64,000 nucleotides of DNA, taken from contig NZ_CP194902.1 in NCBI RefSeq assembly GCF_051027545.1, positions 62,001 through 126,000 of the forward strand, read 5' to 3'. Positions 1 through 8,243 of this stretch are shown piece after piece; within the stretch, counting starts at the first letter, position 1, and the number at the start of each line of letters is the position of its first letter. The notes beneath the pieces were generated by a model, which saw only the letters and a list, made by a program, of their open reading frames with translations, was not told where the DNA came from and made no database searches. The stretch comes from Methylocaldum sp002005105 (lineage in GTDB: Bacteria > Pseudomonadota > Gammaproteobacteria > Methylococcales > Methylococcaceae). The position numbers and the translations under genes were made by a program.

Positions 1-1997
1 TCGAAAATCGCTATCTCTTGAGCCCTAAGGTCAGCGAACAGCGGTTCGGCGCGGAAGGGCTCCGGCAAGCCTTGGAAGCGCGCCTGGCGGAACTGGCCTC
101 GCCGGCCGGTTTATTGGAAAAGGAATTCCTGCCCCGCGATCCGACCGGCGAATTCCTCGAAACCTTGCGGCCTTGGATGAAATCCGCGGGGCCTTCGCTC
201 CGACAGGGCGTCTGGTTCTCGCCGGACGGCCGTCGGGCGCTGCTCGTGGCGGAGACGAAAGAGCCTGCTTTCGATCTGGATGCCCAGGCCGAAGCCGTGG
301 CTGCGATTCGGGAGAGCTTCGCGGCGGTCAAGGGAAACCGCTCGGTCGAGCTGCTCCTGAGCGGCCCTGGCGCGTTTTCGGTGGAAGCCAACGCCACCAT
401 CACGCAGGATGCCGTTAGGCTGTCCCTACTCAATACGTTGGCGATCACGCTGCTGTTGGCGGCGGTGTACCGGTCGCTGCGGGTCATCCTGCTCGGCCTG
501 GTGCCGCTGGCGACGGGCGCCTTGGCAGGGACCTGCGCGGTGAGCCTCTGGTCCGGCGGGATACACGGCATCACCCTGGGATTCGGCGCGACCTTGCTCG
601 GCGTCGCCGCCGATTATCCCAACCATCTGTTCACCCATGTGCGCCGTGGAGAGACCAGCCGCCAGACGGTAAGCCTGATCTGGCCGACGCTACGCCTTGG
701 CATACTCACCAACGTGGCGGGCTTTGCCGCGATGCTGTTTTCGGGCTTCGAAGGCCTTTCACAATTGGGCGTTTTCGCGGCGACGGGACTCCTGGCCGCC
801 GGGCTGACCTGCCGCTGGATCATGCCGGCGCTCATGCCCCAGCATATCGCCCTACCCGACCGGATCGTCAGAGGGTTGCATGCCGATGAGCTTCTCAGAA
901 GGCTAAGCCGGTTCCGCTTCGTTCCGCCTTTGCTGATCTTCGCCGCGATTGCATGGATAACCGGCTCCGGCGCGTCGCTCTGGAACGACGATATCGATGC
1001 CCTGAGCCCGGTACCCGAGTCCCGCAAAGCGCTGGACGAAGCCCTGCGCCGCGATCTGGGCGCACCGGATCTTCGCCAGTTGATCGTCGTAACCGGCGCC
1101 GGTGCCGAAACCGTTCTGAGGCGGAGCGAGGATCTGAAAAGAATCCTACAGCCCCTGGCCGACAACGGAACGATGGCCGGATTCGACATGGCGGCGCTTT
1201 ACCTGCCCAGCCATGAAACGCAAAGCCATCGGCAGTCGGCCTTGCCCGAGACGGAAATCCTGCGGCGCAACCTGGATGAAGCGCTCCGGAAAACGTCTTT
1301 CAAGCCCAATGCCTTCGAACCCTTCATCGCCGACGTATCGCATGCGAAACATACGCCGCTGCTCGATGAAACGAGCTTTGCCGGAACCTCGTTCCGACTC
1401 AAGATCGAATCGCTCCTTTTCCGGCATGGCGAGCTCTGGGTCGGCCTGGTTCCGCTCGTCGGCGTGGCCGATGCCGCGCAGTTGCAGGCGGCGCTCGCGG
1501 CGGACAAGAACCTCATCTATCTGGATCTTCGCGAGGCATCGAGCCGGCTGCTTCGGGATTACCGGCGCGAAGCCGTTCATTTGCTCGGCGCGAGCGTGGC
1601 AGCCATCGTGATCCTGCTGACTTTCGGACTCCGCTCGCCGGGCGGCATGCTGCGGGTTGTGACGCCCATGGCCGCTGCGGCTTTCGTCACCGCAGCGGTA
1701 TTGATGAGGCTGTACGGAGGCCTGTCGCTTTATCACCTGGTTTCGCTGCTCCTGGTAATGGGGCTCGGCATGGACCAGGCATTGTTCTTCAACAAACCCA
1801 GCCGAACCCCGGAGGAGCGCAACCGGACCCTCCTGTCGCTTCTGATTTGCAGCTTCAGCGCAGTAATGGCTTTCGGCATTCTGGCAACATCGAGCGTCAA
1901 CATTCTCAACGCCATCGGCAGCACCGTGGCCATGGGCGCGGCTCTCGCGGTTCTTTTCGCAGCGATGCTGGCCAGACGGAATCCGTCTTCGGCATAA
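1..1997 (+). CDS. MMPL/RND-family lipid exporter, 5'-truncated by the window edge
   Basis: The reading frame is open from base 3 with no start codon in view, so the N-terminus lies outside the window; the TTG at 18 is internal. The visible 665 residues contain two clusters of hydrophobic segments (about residues 135-275 and 515-655) separated by a soluble periplasmic-type domain, which is the second half-and-loop layout of MMPL proteins. A membrane motif AADYPNHLF follows the glycine-rich GFGATLLGV helix. MMPL exporters of this size accompany aryl polyene and related polyketide-lipid clusters, where they are thought to move the product or its lipid carrier across the inner membrane. The ketosynthase genes that follow 53 bp downstream support this. 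The exact substrate cannot be read from the sequence. The family call is firm; the aryl-polyene role is inferred from neighbours. Confidence 0.85.
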   Translation, partial: ENRYLLSPKVSEQRFGAEGLRQALEARLAELASPAGLLEKEFLPRDPTGEFLETLRPWMKSAGPSLRQGVWFSPDGRRALLVAETKEPAFDLDAQAEAVAAIRESFAAVKGNRSVELLLSGPGAFSVEANATITQDAVRLSLLNTLAITLLLAAVYRSLRVILLGLVPLATGALAGTCAVSLWSGGIHGITLGFGATLLGVAADYPNHLFTHVRRGETSRQTVSLIWPTLRLGILTNVAGFAAMLFSGFEGLSQLGVFAATGLLAAGLTCRWIMPALMPQHIALPDRIVRGLHADELLRRLSRFRFVPPLLIFAAIAWITGSGASLWNDDIDALSPVPESRKALDEALRRDLGAPDLRQLIVVTGAGAETVLRRSEDLKRILQPLADNGTMAGFDMAALYLPSHETQSHRQSALPETEILRRNLDEALRKTSFKPNAFEPFIADVSHAKHTPLLDETSFAGTSFRLKIESLLFRHGELWVGLVPLVGVADAAQLQAALAADKNLIYLDLREASSRLLRDYRREAVHLLGASVAAIVILLTFGLRSPGGMLRVVTPMAAAAFVTAAVLMRLYGGLSLYHLVSLLLVMGLGMDQALFFNKPSRTPEERNRTLLSLLICSFSAVMAFGILATSSVNILNAIGSTVAMGAALAVLFAAMLARRNPSSA

Positions 1998-2050
1998 TAC
2001 TTGAATTCTTCACATCGCCATCTCACGCTATCTTTCTCCACACCCACTTG

Positions 2051-3238
2051 ATGCAGCCTTTGATTATTTCCGCATTCACCCTGACCAACTGTCTGGGAAG
2101 GGGGCTGAATGCGACTTCGGCGGCGCTTCGGGAACAGCGCAGCGGTCTTCGCCACTGCGACTTTCCGGGTACCGAACTGGACACTTACATCGGCCGGATC
2201 GACGGAATCGAAAACGAACCCGTAAGCGGACGCTTAAGCGATTATGATTGCCGCAACAACCGCCTGGCCCGGATCGGTCTCGAGCAGGACGGCTTCGTTC
2301 AAGCCGTGGAAAGCGCCCGGCGGCGCTATGGGCCGGAAAGAATCGCGGTGATTCTCGGCACCAGTACATCCGGCATCCTGGAAACGGAATCCGCTTATCG
2401 GAGGCGCAATCCCGAAACCGGGGCGCTGCCGCCCGACTTTCGTTATCGGCAGACCCAGAATACATTTTCCGTGGGCGATTTCACCCGGCGCTATCTCGAT
2501 CTGCAGGGCCCCGCATCCGTCGTCTCCACGGCTTGTTCGTCCAGCAGCAAGGTTTTCGCCAGCGCCGCGCGCCTGATTCAGACGGGGCTGTGCGATGCGG
2601 CAGTCGTCGGAGGCGTCGACAGTCTCTGCTTTACCACCCTATACGGCTTCACCGCGCTCGAACTGGTATCGTCCACCCCGTGCCGTCCAGCCGATGCAGA
2701 CCGCAACGGCATTTCCATCGGAGAAGCGGCCGGTTTCGCCCTGCTGGAAAAACCGGAACGCGGCACCGGCGATATCGCGCTGCTCGGCTACGGCGAAAGC
2801 ACCGACGCCTACCACATGTCTTCGCCCCATCCCGATGGCCTGGGTGCGGCGGAGGCCATGAACAAGGCCATGCAGCGGGCCGGGATCGATCCGGGCGCTA
2901 TCGATTACATCAATCTGCACGGCACCGCCACCAAAGCCAACGATGCCGCCGAGGATAAAGCCGTGTCCGGCCTCTTCGCCGCAGCGGTACCGTGCAGCTC
3001 GATCAAGGGCTGGACGGGCCATACCCTGGGAGCGGCGGGAATCGTGAATGTCATCGTCGGTTGCCTGAGCATTCGCGAAAGCTTCGTGCCGCGCAGCCTG
3101 AACACCGAGCGGGTCGATCCGGAGATCGCGTCCTGGATCGCCACCGAGGAACTGCGGCGGCCGGTCCGGACCGTCCTCAGCAACGCCTTCGGTTTCGGCG
3201 GAAACAACGCCAGCCTGGTTCTGGGAAAACGCTCATGA
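2051..3238 (+). CDS. FabF-like beta-ketoacyl-ACP synthase (ApeO-type)
   Basis: 395 residues with the complete condensing-enzyme triad: Cys162 in the motif STACSSSS, His in LHGTATKAND, and His in the GWTGHTLGAAG segment. It should catalyse decarboxylative condensation of malonyl-ACP with an acyl-ACP. The ATG at 2051 is chosen because family homology begins there (MQPLIISAFTLTNCLG); upstream in-frame codons overlap the MMPL gene and are not conserved. The stop codon overlaps the ATG of the next gene in an ATGA arrangement, so the two are probably translationally coupled. The pairing with a ketosynthase-like partner and a hotdog dehydratase is that of aryl polyene loci (ApeO with ApeC and ApeP). 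The enzyme class is certain; the aryl polyene assignment is inferred. Confidence 0.88.
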   Translation: MQPLIISAFTLTNCLGRGLNATSAALREQRSGLRHCDFPGTELDTYIGRIDGIENEPVSGRLSDYDCRNNRLARIGLEQDGFVQAVESARRRYGPERIAVILGTSTSGILETESAYRRRNPETGALPPDFRYRQTQNTFSVGDFTRRYLDLQGPASVVSTACSSSSKVFASAARLIQTGLCDAAVVGGVDSLCFTTLYGFTALELVSSTPCRPADADRNGISIGEAAGFALLEKPERGTGDIALLGYGESTDAYHMSSPHPDGLGAAEAMNKAMQRAGIDPGAIDYINLHGTATKANDAAEDKAVSGLFAAAVPCSSIKGWTGHTLGAAGIVNVIVGCLSIRESFVPRSLNTERVDPEIASWIATEELRRPVRTVLSNAFGFGGNNASLVLGKRS

Positions 3239-4020
3239 TCCGCGTATTCGTCGAAGGCGTCGGCATGATCGGTCCCGGGCTTTCCTCCTGGAAGGAGAGC
3301 CGCGAGATTTTGGCCGGACGGCAAGCCTATGCTGGCGGCGAGCTGCCGCGGCTCCTGGCGAGCCGACTTCCTGCGGCGGAGCGACGAAGAAGCACCGCCG
3401 TTACCCGGCTCGCGATCGACGTGGCGGAACAAGCGCTACCGCCGGACGTAAACGCGGGAGATATCGCGACGGTATTCACGTCCTCGGGCGGCGAAGTCGA
3501 AATCATTCATCGGATTTTCGAGGAATTGGCCACCGTCGAGCGGCAGATCTCGCCGACCCAATTCCACAACTCGGTCCACAACGCGGCATCCGGATACTGG
3601 AGCATCGCGACCGGTTCGCGGCAGGCGTCCACCAGCCTGTCCTGCTTCGACGACTCCTTCGCCATGGGACTGCTGGAAACCGCCGGCCAGGCATTCGTCG
3701 AAGACACGAAGGTTCTACTCGTCGCCTATGATTTCCCGCCGCTTGATCCGATTCTCCGGGCTCGTCCGTTGCTGGCACCGTTTGCGGTCTCCCTACTGCT
3801 TGCTTCGGAAAGATCCGAGCACAGCCTCGGCGAGTTGACGATCGGCCTCGATACCGCCAATGCGGGCGACATAGGCCACATGGACGATGCGGGGCTCGAG
3901 GCCTTGCGCGCCGGCAATCCCGCGGCTCGAAGCCTGCCGCTTTTGGCGGCTCTGGCGCGTTCCGAGCCTGCCGAACTGAGTTATGGCCAAGCGCGGGTCG
4001 GGCTTAAGCCATGCGCCTAG
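3235..4020 (+). CDS. Ketosynthase-like chain-length-factor homologue (ApeC-type)
   Basis: 261 residues, resembling only the N-terminal half of a ketosynthase. The sequence around HNSVHNAASGYWSIATG is typical of the short ketoacyl-synthase-like family found in aryl polyene clusters. Where an active enzyme carries its nucleophilic Cys in TACSS, this protein reads TSLSCFDDSFA, so it lacks the standard catalytic context and is probably a non-catalytic partner. In characterised aryl polyene systems the equivalent protein (ApeC) forms a heterodimer with the active synthase ApeO. Here the ATG overlaps the stop of the active synthase gene by ATGA, fitting a 1:1 complex. Its 3' end overlaps the next gene by 10 bp. 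Confidence 0.75.
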   Translation: MIRVFVEGVGMIGPGLSSWKESREILAGRQAYAGGELPRLLASRLPAAERRRSTAVTRLAIDVAEQALPPDVNAGDIATVFTSSGGEVEIIHRIFEELATVERQISPTQFHNSVHNAASGYWSIATGSRQASTSLSCFDDSFAMGLLETAGQAFVEDTKVLLVAYDFPPLDPILRARPLLAPFAVSLLLASERSEHSLGELTIGLDTANAGDIGHMDDAGLEALRAGNPAARSLPLLAALARSEPAELSYGQARVGLKPCA

Positions 4021-4442
4021 ACCGATCGGAGCTCATTGGCCTGCTCCCTCATGCGGGGACCATGTGCCTGCTCGATGACATACTCGACTGGGATGAAACC
4101 CGCATTGTCGCGTCGGCCACCAGCCACCGGCGGTCGGATAATCCGCTACGCCGTCAAGAGGGCTTAAGCGCCGTATGCGGCATCGAATATGCCGCTCAAG
4201 CGGCCGCGATACATGGGAGCCTGTTGGCCGGAAAACAAGATACTCCGGTGAAACCGGGCTATCTGGCGGCCGTTCGCGAGCTCGAACTCGCCGTCGGGTA
4301 CTTGAACAGAATCGAATCCACGCTCGTAATTCGAGCGGAAAAACTTCACGGAAATGAAACCGGTTTGCTGTACGCTTTTGCCGTCGAATCGAACGGCAAC
4401 GTTCTTCTCACGGGTAGGGTATCGGTGTTCTTGTCGGCCTAA
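4011..4442 (+). CDS. Hotdog-fold 3-hydroxyacyl-ACP dehydratase-like protein (ApeP-type)
   Basis: 143 residues. The N-terminal LLPHAGTMCLLDDILDWD segment is the substrate-pocket start of the FabA/FabZ-like hotdog family found in aryl polyene loci (ApeP). The later VCGIEYAAQAAAIHG helix matches the central hotdog helix. It probably dehydrates 3-hydroxyacyl-ACP intermediates, possibly as a heteromer with another dehydratase outside the window. It starts inside the last 10 bp of the preceding gene, so it belongs to the same operon. No ketoreductase (FabG) or acyl carrier protein follows; the next gene is aroG after 146 bp. The cluster therefore ends here or its remaining parts lie upstream of the window. 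Confidence 0.75.
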   Translation: MRLDRSELIGLLPHAGTMCLLDDILDWDETRIVASATSHRRSDNPLRRQEGLSAVCGIEYAAQAAAIHGSLLAGKQDTPVKPGYLAAVRELELAVGYLNRIESTLVIRAEKLHGNETGLLYAFAVESNGNVLLTGRVSVFLSA

Positions 4443-4588
4443 GCCGAACCGGGATATCGCTCGGGACCGTTTCTTTGGAAAACACTGCATCGGGTAGAAC
4501 CACCCTCCTCGGGAGAGTACAATACTTAACCTTTTATAACGCGCTTCTATTTGGGCAAACGAGGCGATTCCTGCGGTAAGACAAGGCT

Positions 4589-5722
4589 ATGAAACAGCTC
4601 TCGGAGATCATGGCGGTAATGCATAACGAATACAACACGGACGATTTGCGCATTTGCGAAGTTAAGGAGGTCATTCCGCCCGTACAGGTTCACGAAGAAT
4701 TTCCCATCACCCAAGAGGCCGCGCTGACGACTTTACAAGCGCGCAGGGAAATCCACCGTATTCTGGCCGGCCAGGACGACCGCCTGCTCGTCGTCATAGG
4801 TCCGTGCTCGATTCACGATCCCGAAGCCGCTCTGGAGTACGCCAGACGCTTGCTGGAAGCGAAGCGGGAGCTGGTCGACGATCTGGTGATCGTCATGCGG
4901 GTTTACTTCGAGAAGCCCAGGACCACGATAGGCTGGAAAGGGTTGATCAACGATCCATGTCTGGACGAGAGCTTCAATATCAACAAAGGGCTGAGATTAG
5001 CCCGGCAACTGCTGCTCAATCTGAACCAGATTGGCATGCCGTCCGCCACCGAATATCTCGATCTGATTACGCCGCAATACGTGTCGGACCTTATCGCCTG
5101 GGGGGCGATCGGCGCCCGCACCACGGAAAGCCAGGTGCACCGTGAACTGGCTTCCGGCCTTTCCTGCCCCGTCGGCTTCAAGAATGCCACCGACGGCGGT
5201 ATCAAAGTAGCCATAGACGCCATCAGCGCGGCCAGACGTCCGCATCATTTTCTGTCCTTGACCAAGGCGGGCCATTCAGCCATTTTTTCGACCACGGGCA
5301 ACGAAGACAGTCACATAATTCTCCGCGGTGGAAAGCAGCCGAACTACGATGCCGAGAGCGTGGAGGCCACGGCTCAGGCTCTGGAAAAGGCGGGCCTGCC
5401 ACCCAACATCATGATCGATTTCAGTCACGCCAACTGCATGAAGGATTATCACCGCCAATTGAGCGTAGGAACGGATGTGGCGATGCAACTCGAAGCCGGC
5501 GATTACCGCATCTTCGGCGTCATGATCGAAAGCCATTTGAAAGCCGGCAATCAGAAACTCGAGCCGCGCAAGCCGCTGGAATACGGCCTCAGCATTACGG
5601 ATCCCTGCCTCGGCTGGGACGACAGCAACTCTCTGCTGCAACGCTTGGCGAAAGGCGTGGCTCGCCGGCGCCGACATGGCCGCCAAGAAACCGCCGCAGA
5701 GCTTATCCGATCGAGCACCTGA
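4589..5722 (+). CDS. aroG: 3-deoxy-7-phosphoheptulonate synthase, class I (DAHP synthase)
   Basis: First enzyme of the shikimate pathway, joining phosphoenolpyruvate and erythrose 4-phosphate. Motifs are those of the AroF/G/H class: VIGPCSIHDP, KPRTTIGWKG, GARTTESQVHRE, and the metal-ligand region DFSHANC. The protein is 377 residues against about 350 in E. coli AroG. Residues from ATG 4619 (MHNEYNTDDLR) align with the E. coli N-terminus, so the ATGs at 4589, 4610 and 4619 are all possible starts; a weak AAGG precedes 4589. Which aromatic amino acid inhibits it cannot be told. The C-terminus carries a basic tail (ARRRRHGR) beyond the family end. The following gene starts 3 bp after its stop. 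Confidence 0.92.
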   Translation: MKQLSEIMAVMHNEYNTDDLRICEVKEVIPPVQVHEEFPITQEAALTTLQARREIHRILAGQDDRLLVVIGPCSIHDPEAALEYARRLLEAKRELVDDLVIVMRVYFEKPRTTIGWKGLINDPCLDESFNINKGLRLARQLLLNLNQIGMPSATEYLDLITPQYVSDLIAWGAIGARTTESQVHRELASGLSCPVGFKNATDGGIKVAIDAISAARRPHHFLSLTKAGHSAIFSTTGNEDSHIILRGGKQPNYDAESVEATAQALEKAGLPPNIMIDFSHANCMKDYHRQLSVGTDVAMQLEAGDYRIFGVMIESHLKAGNQKLEPRKPLEYGLSITDPCLGWDDSNSLLQRLAKGVARRRRHGRQETAAELIRSST

Positions 5723-5725
5723 ATC

Positions 5726-6706
5726 ATGCGTATTTTCGTCAATGGCGAACTGCGTACCGTAGCTGATGGAGCGACGCTCGCGGACCTTATCGCCGAATTG
5801 AATCTGGGCGGCAAACGCATCGCCGTAGAACTCAACCGAGAAATCGTGCCTCACGGGCACTATGAAGATCATCGACTCGCTATGGACGATAAAATAGAAA
5901 TCGTACATGCCATTGGCGGCGGACAAGCCGATCCCTTGGTCATCGCCGGCCGCACTTATCATTCGAGGCTCCTGGTCGGGACCGGGAAATACAAGGATCT
6001 GGACGAAACCCGCCGTTGCGTGGAGGCTTCCGGGGCGGAGATCGTCACGATCGCCATACGCCGCAGCAACATCGGGCAAGACCCCGGTCAGCCCAATCTG
6101 CTCGATGCGGTTCCGCCGGATCGTTACACCCTGCTGCCCAATACGGCCGGGTGTTATACCGTGGAAGACGCAGTGCGTACCTGCCGGCTCGCCCGAGAGC
6201 TCTTGGGCGGCCACAAGCTGGTCAAGCTGGAAGTGCTGGGCGATCCCAAAACGCTGTATCCGGACGTTACCGGCACTTTGGCGGCTGCCGAAATTCTGAT
6301 CAAGGAAGGATTCGAAGTCATGGTTTATACCAGCGATGATCCGGTGGTGGCCAAACGACTCGAAGAGCTCGGTTGTGTCGCCGTCATGCCGCTCGCTGCG
6401 CCGATCGGCTCCGGATTGGGTATACGCAACCCCTACAACATTCTGACCATCATCGAAAACGCCAAGGTTCCCATTCTGGTGGACGCCGGCGTGGGCACGG
6501 CGTCCGACGCCGCCGTCGCCATGGAACTCGGCTGCCACGGCGTATTGATGAATACCGCCATTGCGGAGGCGAAAAACCCCGTACTGATGGCACAAGCCAT
6601 GAAAAAGGCCGTGGAAGCGGGCCGCGAGGCGTTTCTCGCCGGCCGCATGCCGCGCCGCCGCTACGCTTCGGCTTCCTCACCCGAATCAGGGCTGTTCTTT
6701 TATTAA
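5726..6706 (+). CDS. thiSG: ThiS-ThiG fusion: sulfur carrier and thiazole synthase
   Basis: 326 residues. Residues 1-65 are a complete ThiS (ubiquitin-like sulfur carrier) ending in the Gly-Gly motif HAIGG. From about residue 69 the rest is ThiG, the TIM-barrel enzyme that makes the thiazole phosphate of thiamin from deoxyxylulose 5-phosphate, dehydroglycine and ThiS thiocarboxylate. The Schiff-base lysine lies in VKLEVLGD and the phosphate loop in DAGVGTASDAA. ThiS normally needs a free C-terminal glycine; here the glycines are internal and directly joined to ThiG. Such fusions are annotated in Methylococcus-type genomes. The stop codon TAA at 6704 lies within a dispersed repeat, which also contributes to the last residues. 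No thi-box (TPP riboswitch) was recognised upstream; the gene follows aroG by 3 bp. Confidence 0.93.
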   Translation: MRIFVNGELRTVADGATLADLIAELNLGGKRIAVELNREIVPHGHYEDHRLAMDDKIEIVHAIGGGQADPLVIAGRTYHSRLLVGTGKYKDLDETRRCVEASGAEIVTIAIRRSNIGQDPGQPNLLDAVPPDRYTLLPNTAGCYTVEDAVRTCRLARELLGGHKLVKLEVLGDPKTLYPDVTGTLAAAEILIKEGFEVMVYTSDDPVVAKRLEELGCVAVMPLAAPIGSGLGIRNPYNILTIIENAKVPILVDAGVGTASDAAVAMELGCHGVLMNTAIAEAKNPVLMAQAMKKAVEAGREAFLAGRMPRRRYASASSPESGLFFY

Positions 6707-6849
6707 TCAGGCCCCTAAATACCCTCCTGGTATTTCGGGCCGCCGCCCAGGCCGGTACACGCCCGGCCTGGGCTCACGCGGCTTGTCGCCGCGCCGGGGC
6801 ATCCCTGCCCCGGATTAACCCGGCCTATATTTATAGGCCGGGTTAATAA
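6699..6849 (+). repeat. Dispersed structured repeat, copy 1 (five stem-loops)
   Basis: 151 bp beginning TTTATTAATCAGGCCC and ending GGGTTAATAA, with related copies at 19746-19900 and 22778-22912. The sequence folds into consecutive hairpins: 6710-6740 (stems GGCCC and AAATACC), 6745-6773 (perfect 11-bp stem, loop 6756-6762), 6777-6793 (CGCGGC/GCCGCG), 6794-6813 (CCGGGGCA, loop TCCC) and 6814-6847 (perfect 16-bp stem with a 2-nt loop). The ends TTATTAA and TTAATAA are inverted. Its left end overlaps the 3' end of thiSG and provides that gene's stop codon. Confidence 0.9.
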
Positions 6850-7137
6850 TTCACGAGCAAGCGGTATTCCTGCCATTGTTGCCGGCGGAAAAATACTGTG
6901 TCGCCGGCAAAACGACGGGCAACAATCTAAGCGCGGCAGGCTTTTCCGTTCGTCATCCCGCGTGGATTGCGGGAAGAATTTCTGACTATTTTTGTGTAGA
7001 ATCGATGGCTCTTGATTTTGATCTTTCGGCCGTCATTTTAAGGATGACCGAAGCTTTTGAAGCCACCGGATCGGTTTCCGTGGCTTATGGCCAGTACATC
7101 TAAACCTGACACAATTCACAATTAAAGGAGACGATTG
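6850..7137. other. Intergenic region upstream of the peroxiredoxin gene
   Basis: 288 bp without a convincing gene; the short open frame here has no ribosome binding site and no family resemblance. A small hairpin CCCGC/GCGGG lies near 6957-6973. The stretch 7075-7137 ends in AAAGGAG at 7124-7130, the ribosome binding site of the peroxiredoxin gene. The peroxiredoxin promoter must lie here, but no clear -35/-10 pair or OxyR site could be assigned by eye. Confidence 0.5.
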
Positions 7138-7743
7138 ATGAGCGTATTAGTCGGTAAACCCGCCCCCGATTTTCAAGCGGCCGCTGTTCTTGGCGATGGC
7201 AAGATCGTCGACAACTACTGGTTCTCGAAGGAAACCAAAGGCAAGTACGCCGCCATTGTTTTTTATCCGCTGGATTTCACCTTCGTCTGCCCGACCGAAT
7301 TGATCGCCCTCGATCACCGTATCGACGAATTCAAAAAGCGCGGCGTAGAAGTCATCGCGGTTTCCATCGATTCCCAGTTCACCCACAACGCCTGGCGTAA
7401 CACGCCGGTTGAAAAAGGCGGCATCGGCCAGGTGCGGTACACCATGGTGGCGGACGTCAGCCACGCCATCGCCAAGGCTTACGATGTAGAAGTGGAAGGC
7501 GCGGCCGTGGCCTATCGCGGTAGTTTCCTGATCGACCGGAGCGGCATCGTCCGTCACCAGGTCGTCAACGATTTGCCGCTGGGCCGTAACATGGACGAAC
7601 TCGTCCGCATGGTCGACGCACTCCAGTTCTGCGAAGAGCACGGCGAAGTTTGCCCGGCCGGCTGGAACAAAGGCAAGACCGGCATGAACGCCAACCCCGA
7701 AGGCGTGGCCGATTACCTGAGCAAGAACGCGGCCAATCTCTAA
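7138..7743 (+). CDS. Typical 2-Cys peroxiredoxin (Prx1/AhpC class)
   Basis: 201 residues. It reduces hydrogen peroxide and organic peroxides in the cytoplasm. The peroxidatic Cys51 sits in FTFVCPTE and the resolving Cys172 in GEVCPAGW, so it is a head-to-tail dimeric 2-Cys enzyme. A GGIG motif is present; the C-terminal helix ends YLSKNAANL without the YF motif of oxidation-sensitive enzymes. ATG 7138 is chosen because AAAGGAG lies 7 bp upstream; an in-frame TTG directly before it is less likely. It is monocistronic, with its own terminator 22 bp after the stop. No AhpF reductase is adjacent, so the electron donor (thioredoxin or another flavoprotein) must be encoded elsewhere. Confidence 0.95.
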   Translation: MSVLVGKPAPDFQAAAVLGDGKIVDNYWFSKETKGKYAAIVFYPLDFTFVCPTELIALDHRIDEFKKRGVEVIAVSIDSQFTHNAWRNTPVEKGGIGQVRYTMVADVSHAIAKAYDVEVEGAAVAYRGSFLIDRSGIVRHQVVNDLPLGRNMDELVRMVDALQFCEEHGEVCPAGWNKGKTGMNANPEGVADYLSKNAANL

Positions 7744-7764
7744 AATCCGGGTTTTTCCCGCATC

Positions 7765-7799
7765 AACGCCCCGCCTGCGCACGCCGGCGGGGCGTTTTT
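7765..7799 (+). terminator. Rho-independent terminator of the peroxiredoxin gene
   Basis: An 11-bp stem AACGCCCCGCC/GGCGGGGCGTT (7765-7775 with 7786-7796) with a 10-nt loop is followed by a T run. The AA/TT ends also let the stem act, more weakly, for the convergent gene at 7808-8092. Confidence 0.9.
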
Positions 7800-7807
7800 G
7801 TCTTCTG

Positions 7808-8092
7808 CTACTGCGCCTTAGCTGCCTTGGGCAAGAAAAAATGCCGAACCAGCACGGCGCACACGAGACCGAGGGCAACCGATGAAAAATTGATCAGCCC
7901 GGTCGAGAAGCTTGCTTGCTGTACGTGGAGTGAAGCAATCCACGGCTTTGCGACCAACAAGCTCCAAGCGAAATTGGGTACGTAAAACGCCAATAGCCCC
8001 GCGAAAGCCCATTGAAAAGTCGGAAGACCGCGATCTTCCGCGCTCCGATAAAACCAGTATGCGATCAACACTGCGACAACGCCGCCTATCAT
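7808..8092 (-). CDS. Small two- to three-helix membrane protein, unknown function
   Basis: 94 residues. Three hydrophobic stretches are visible: residues 2-15 (GGVVAVLIAYWFY), 30-47, and 66-88, with a basic C-terminal tail (LPKAAKAQ). The start ATG at 8092 is preceded on the minus strand by AGGAGAGG, a strong ribosome binding site, which supports a real gene. It converges on the peroxiredoxin gene, sharing the 64-bp terminator region. I do not recognise a named family. It is probably an inner-membrane protein. Confidence 0.65.
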   Translation of the reverse strand: MIGGVVAVLIAYWFYRSAEDRGLPTFQWAFAGLLAFYVPNFAWSLLVAKPWIASLHVQQASFSTGLINFSSVALGLVCAVLVRHFFLPKAAKAQ

Positions 8093-8243
8093 GGTGCCTC
8101 TCCTCTGAGTGATATTGTTTTAATAGTTGTAGATTTGCCGGTTGTTCCGGCATCGCGAAGCTGTCTTGTCCAGACCGTGCTCCGGGAGATGGTAAGCGCT
8201 TCGTAACAGCGTACGATACAAAAGATCCGGACTCCTTTCACCA

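Noticed and set aside
4443..4588. TPP riboswitch or attenuator ahead of aroG-thiSG
   Set aside because: No thi-box motif, no run of aromatic codons with a terminator stem and no convincing alternative stems were seen.
5276..6595. 439-codon open frame on the minus strand across aroG/thiSG
   Set aside because: It is antisense to two clearly conserved enzymes, rich in low-complexity His/Asp/Gly residues and lacks any family motif; a by-product of GC-rich codon usage.
6876..7103. 75-codon open frame upstream of the peroxiredoxin gene
   Set aside because: Begins just after the dispersed repeat, lacks a ribosome binding site and has no conserved character.
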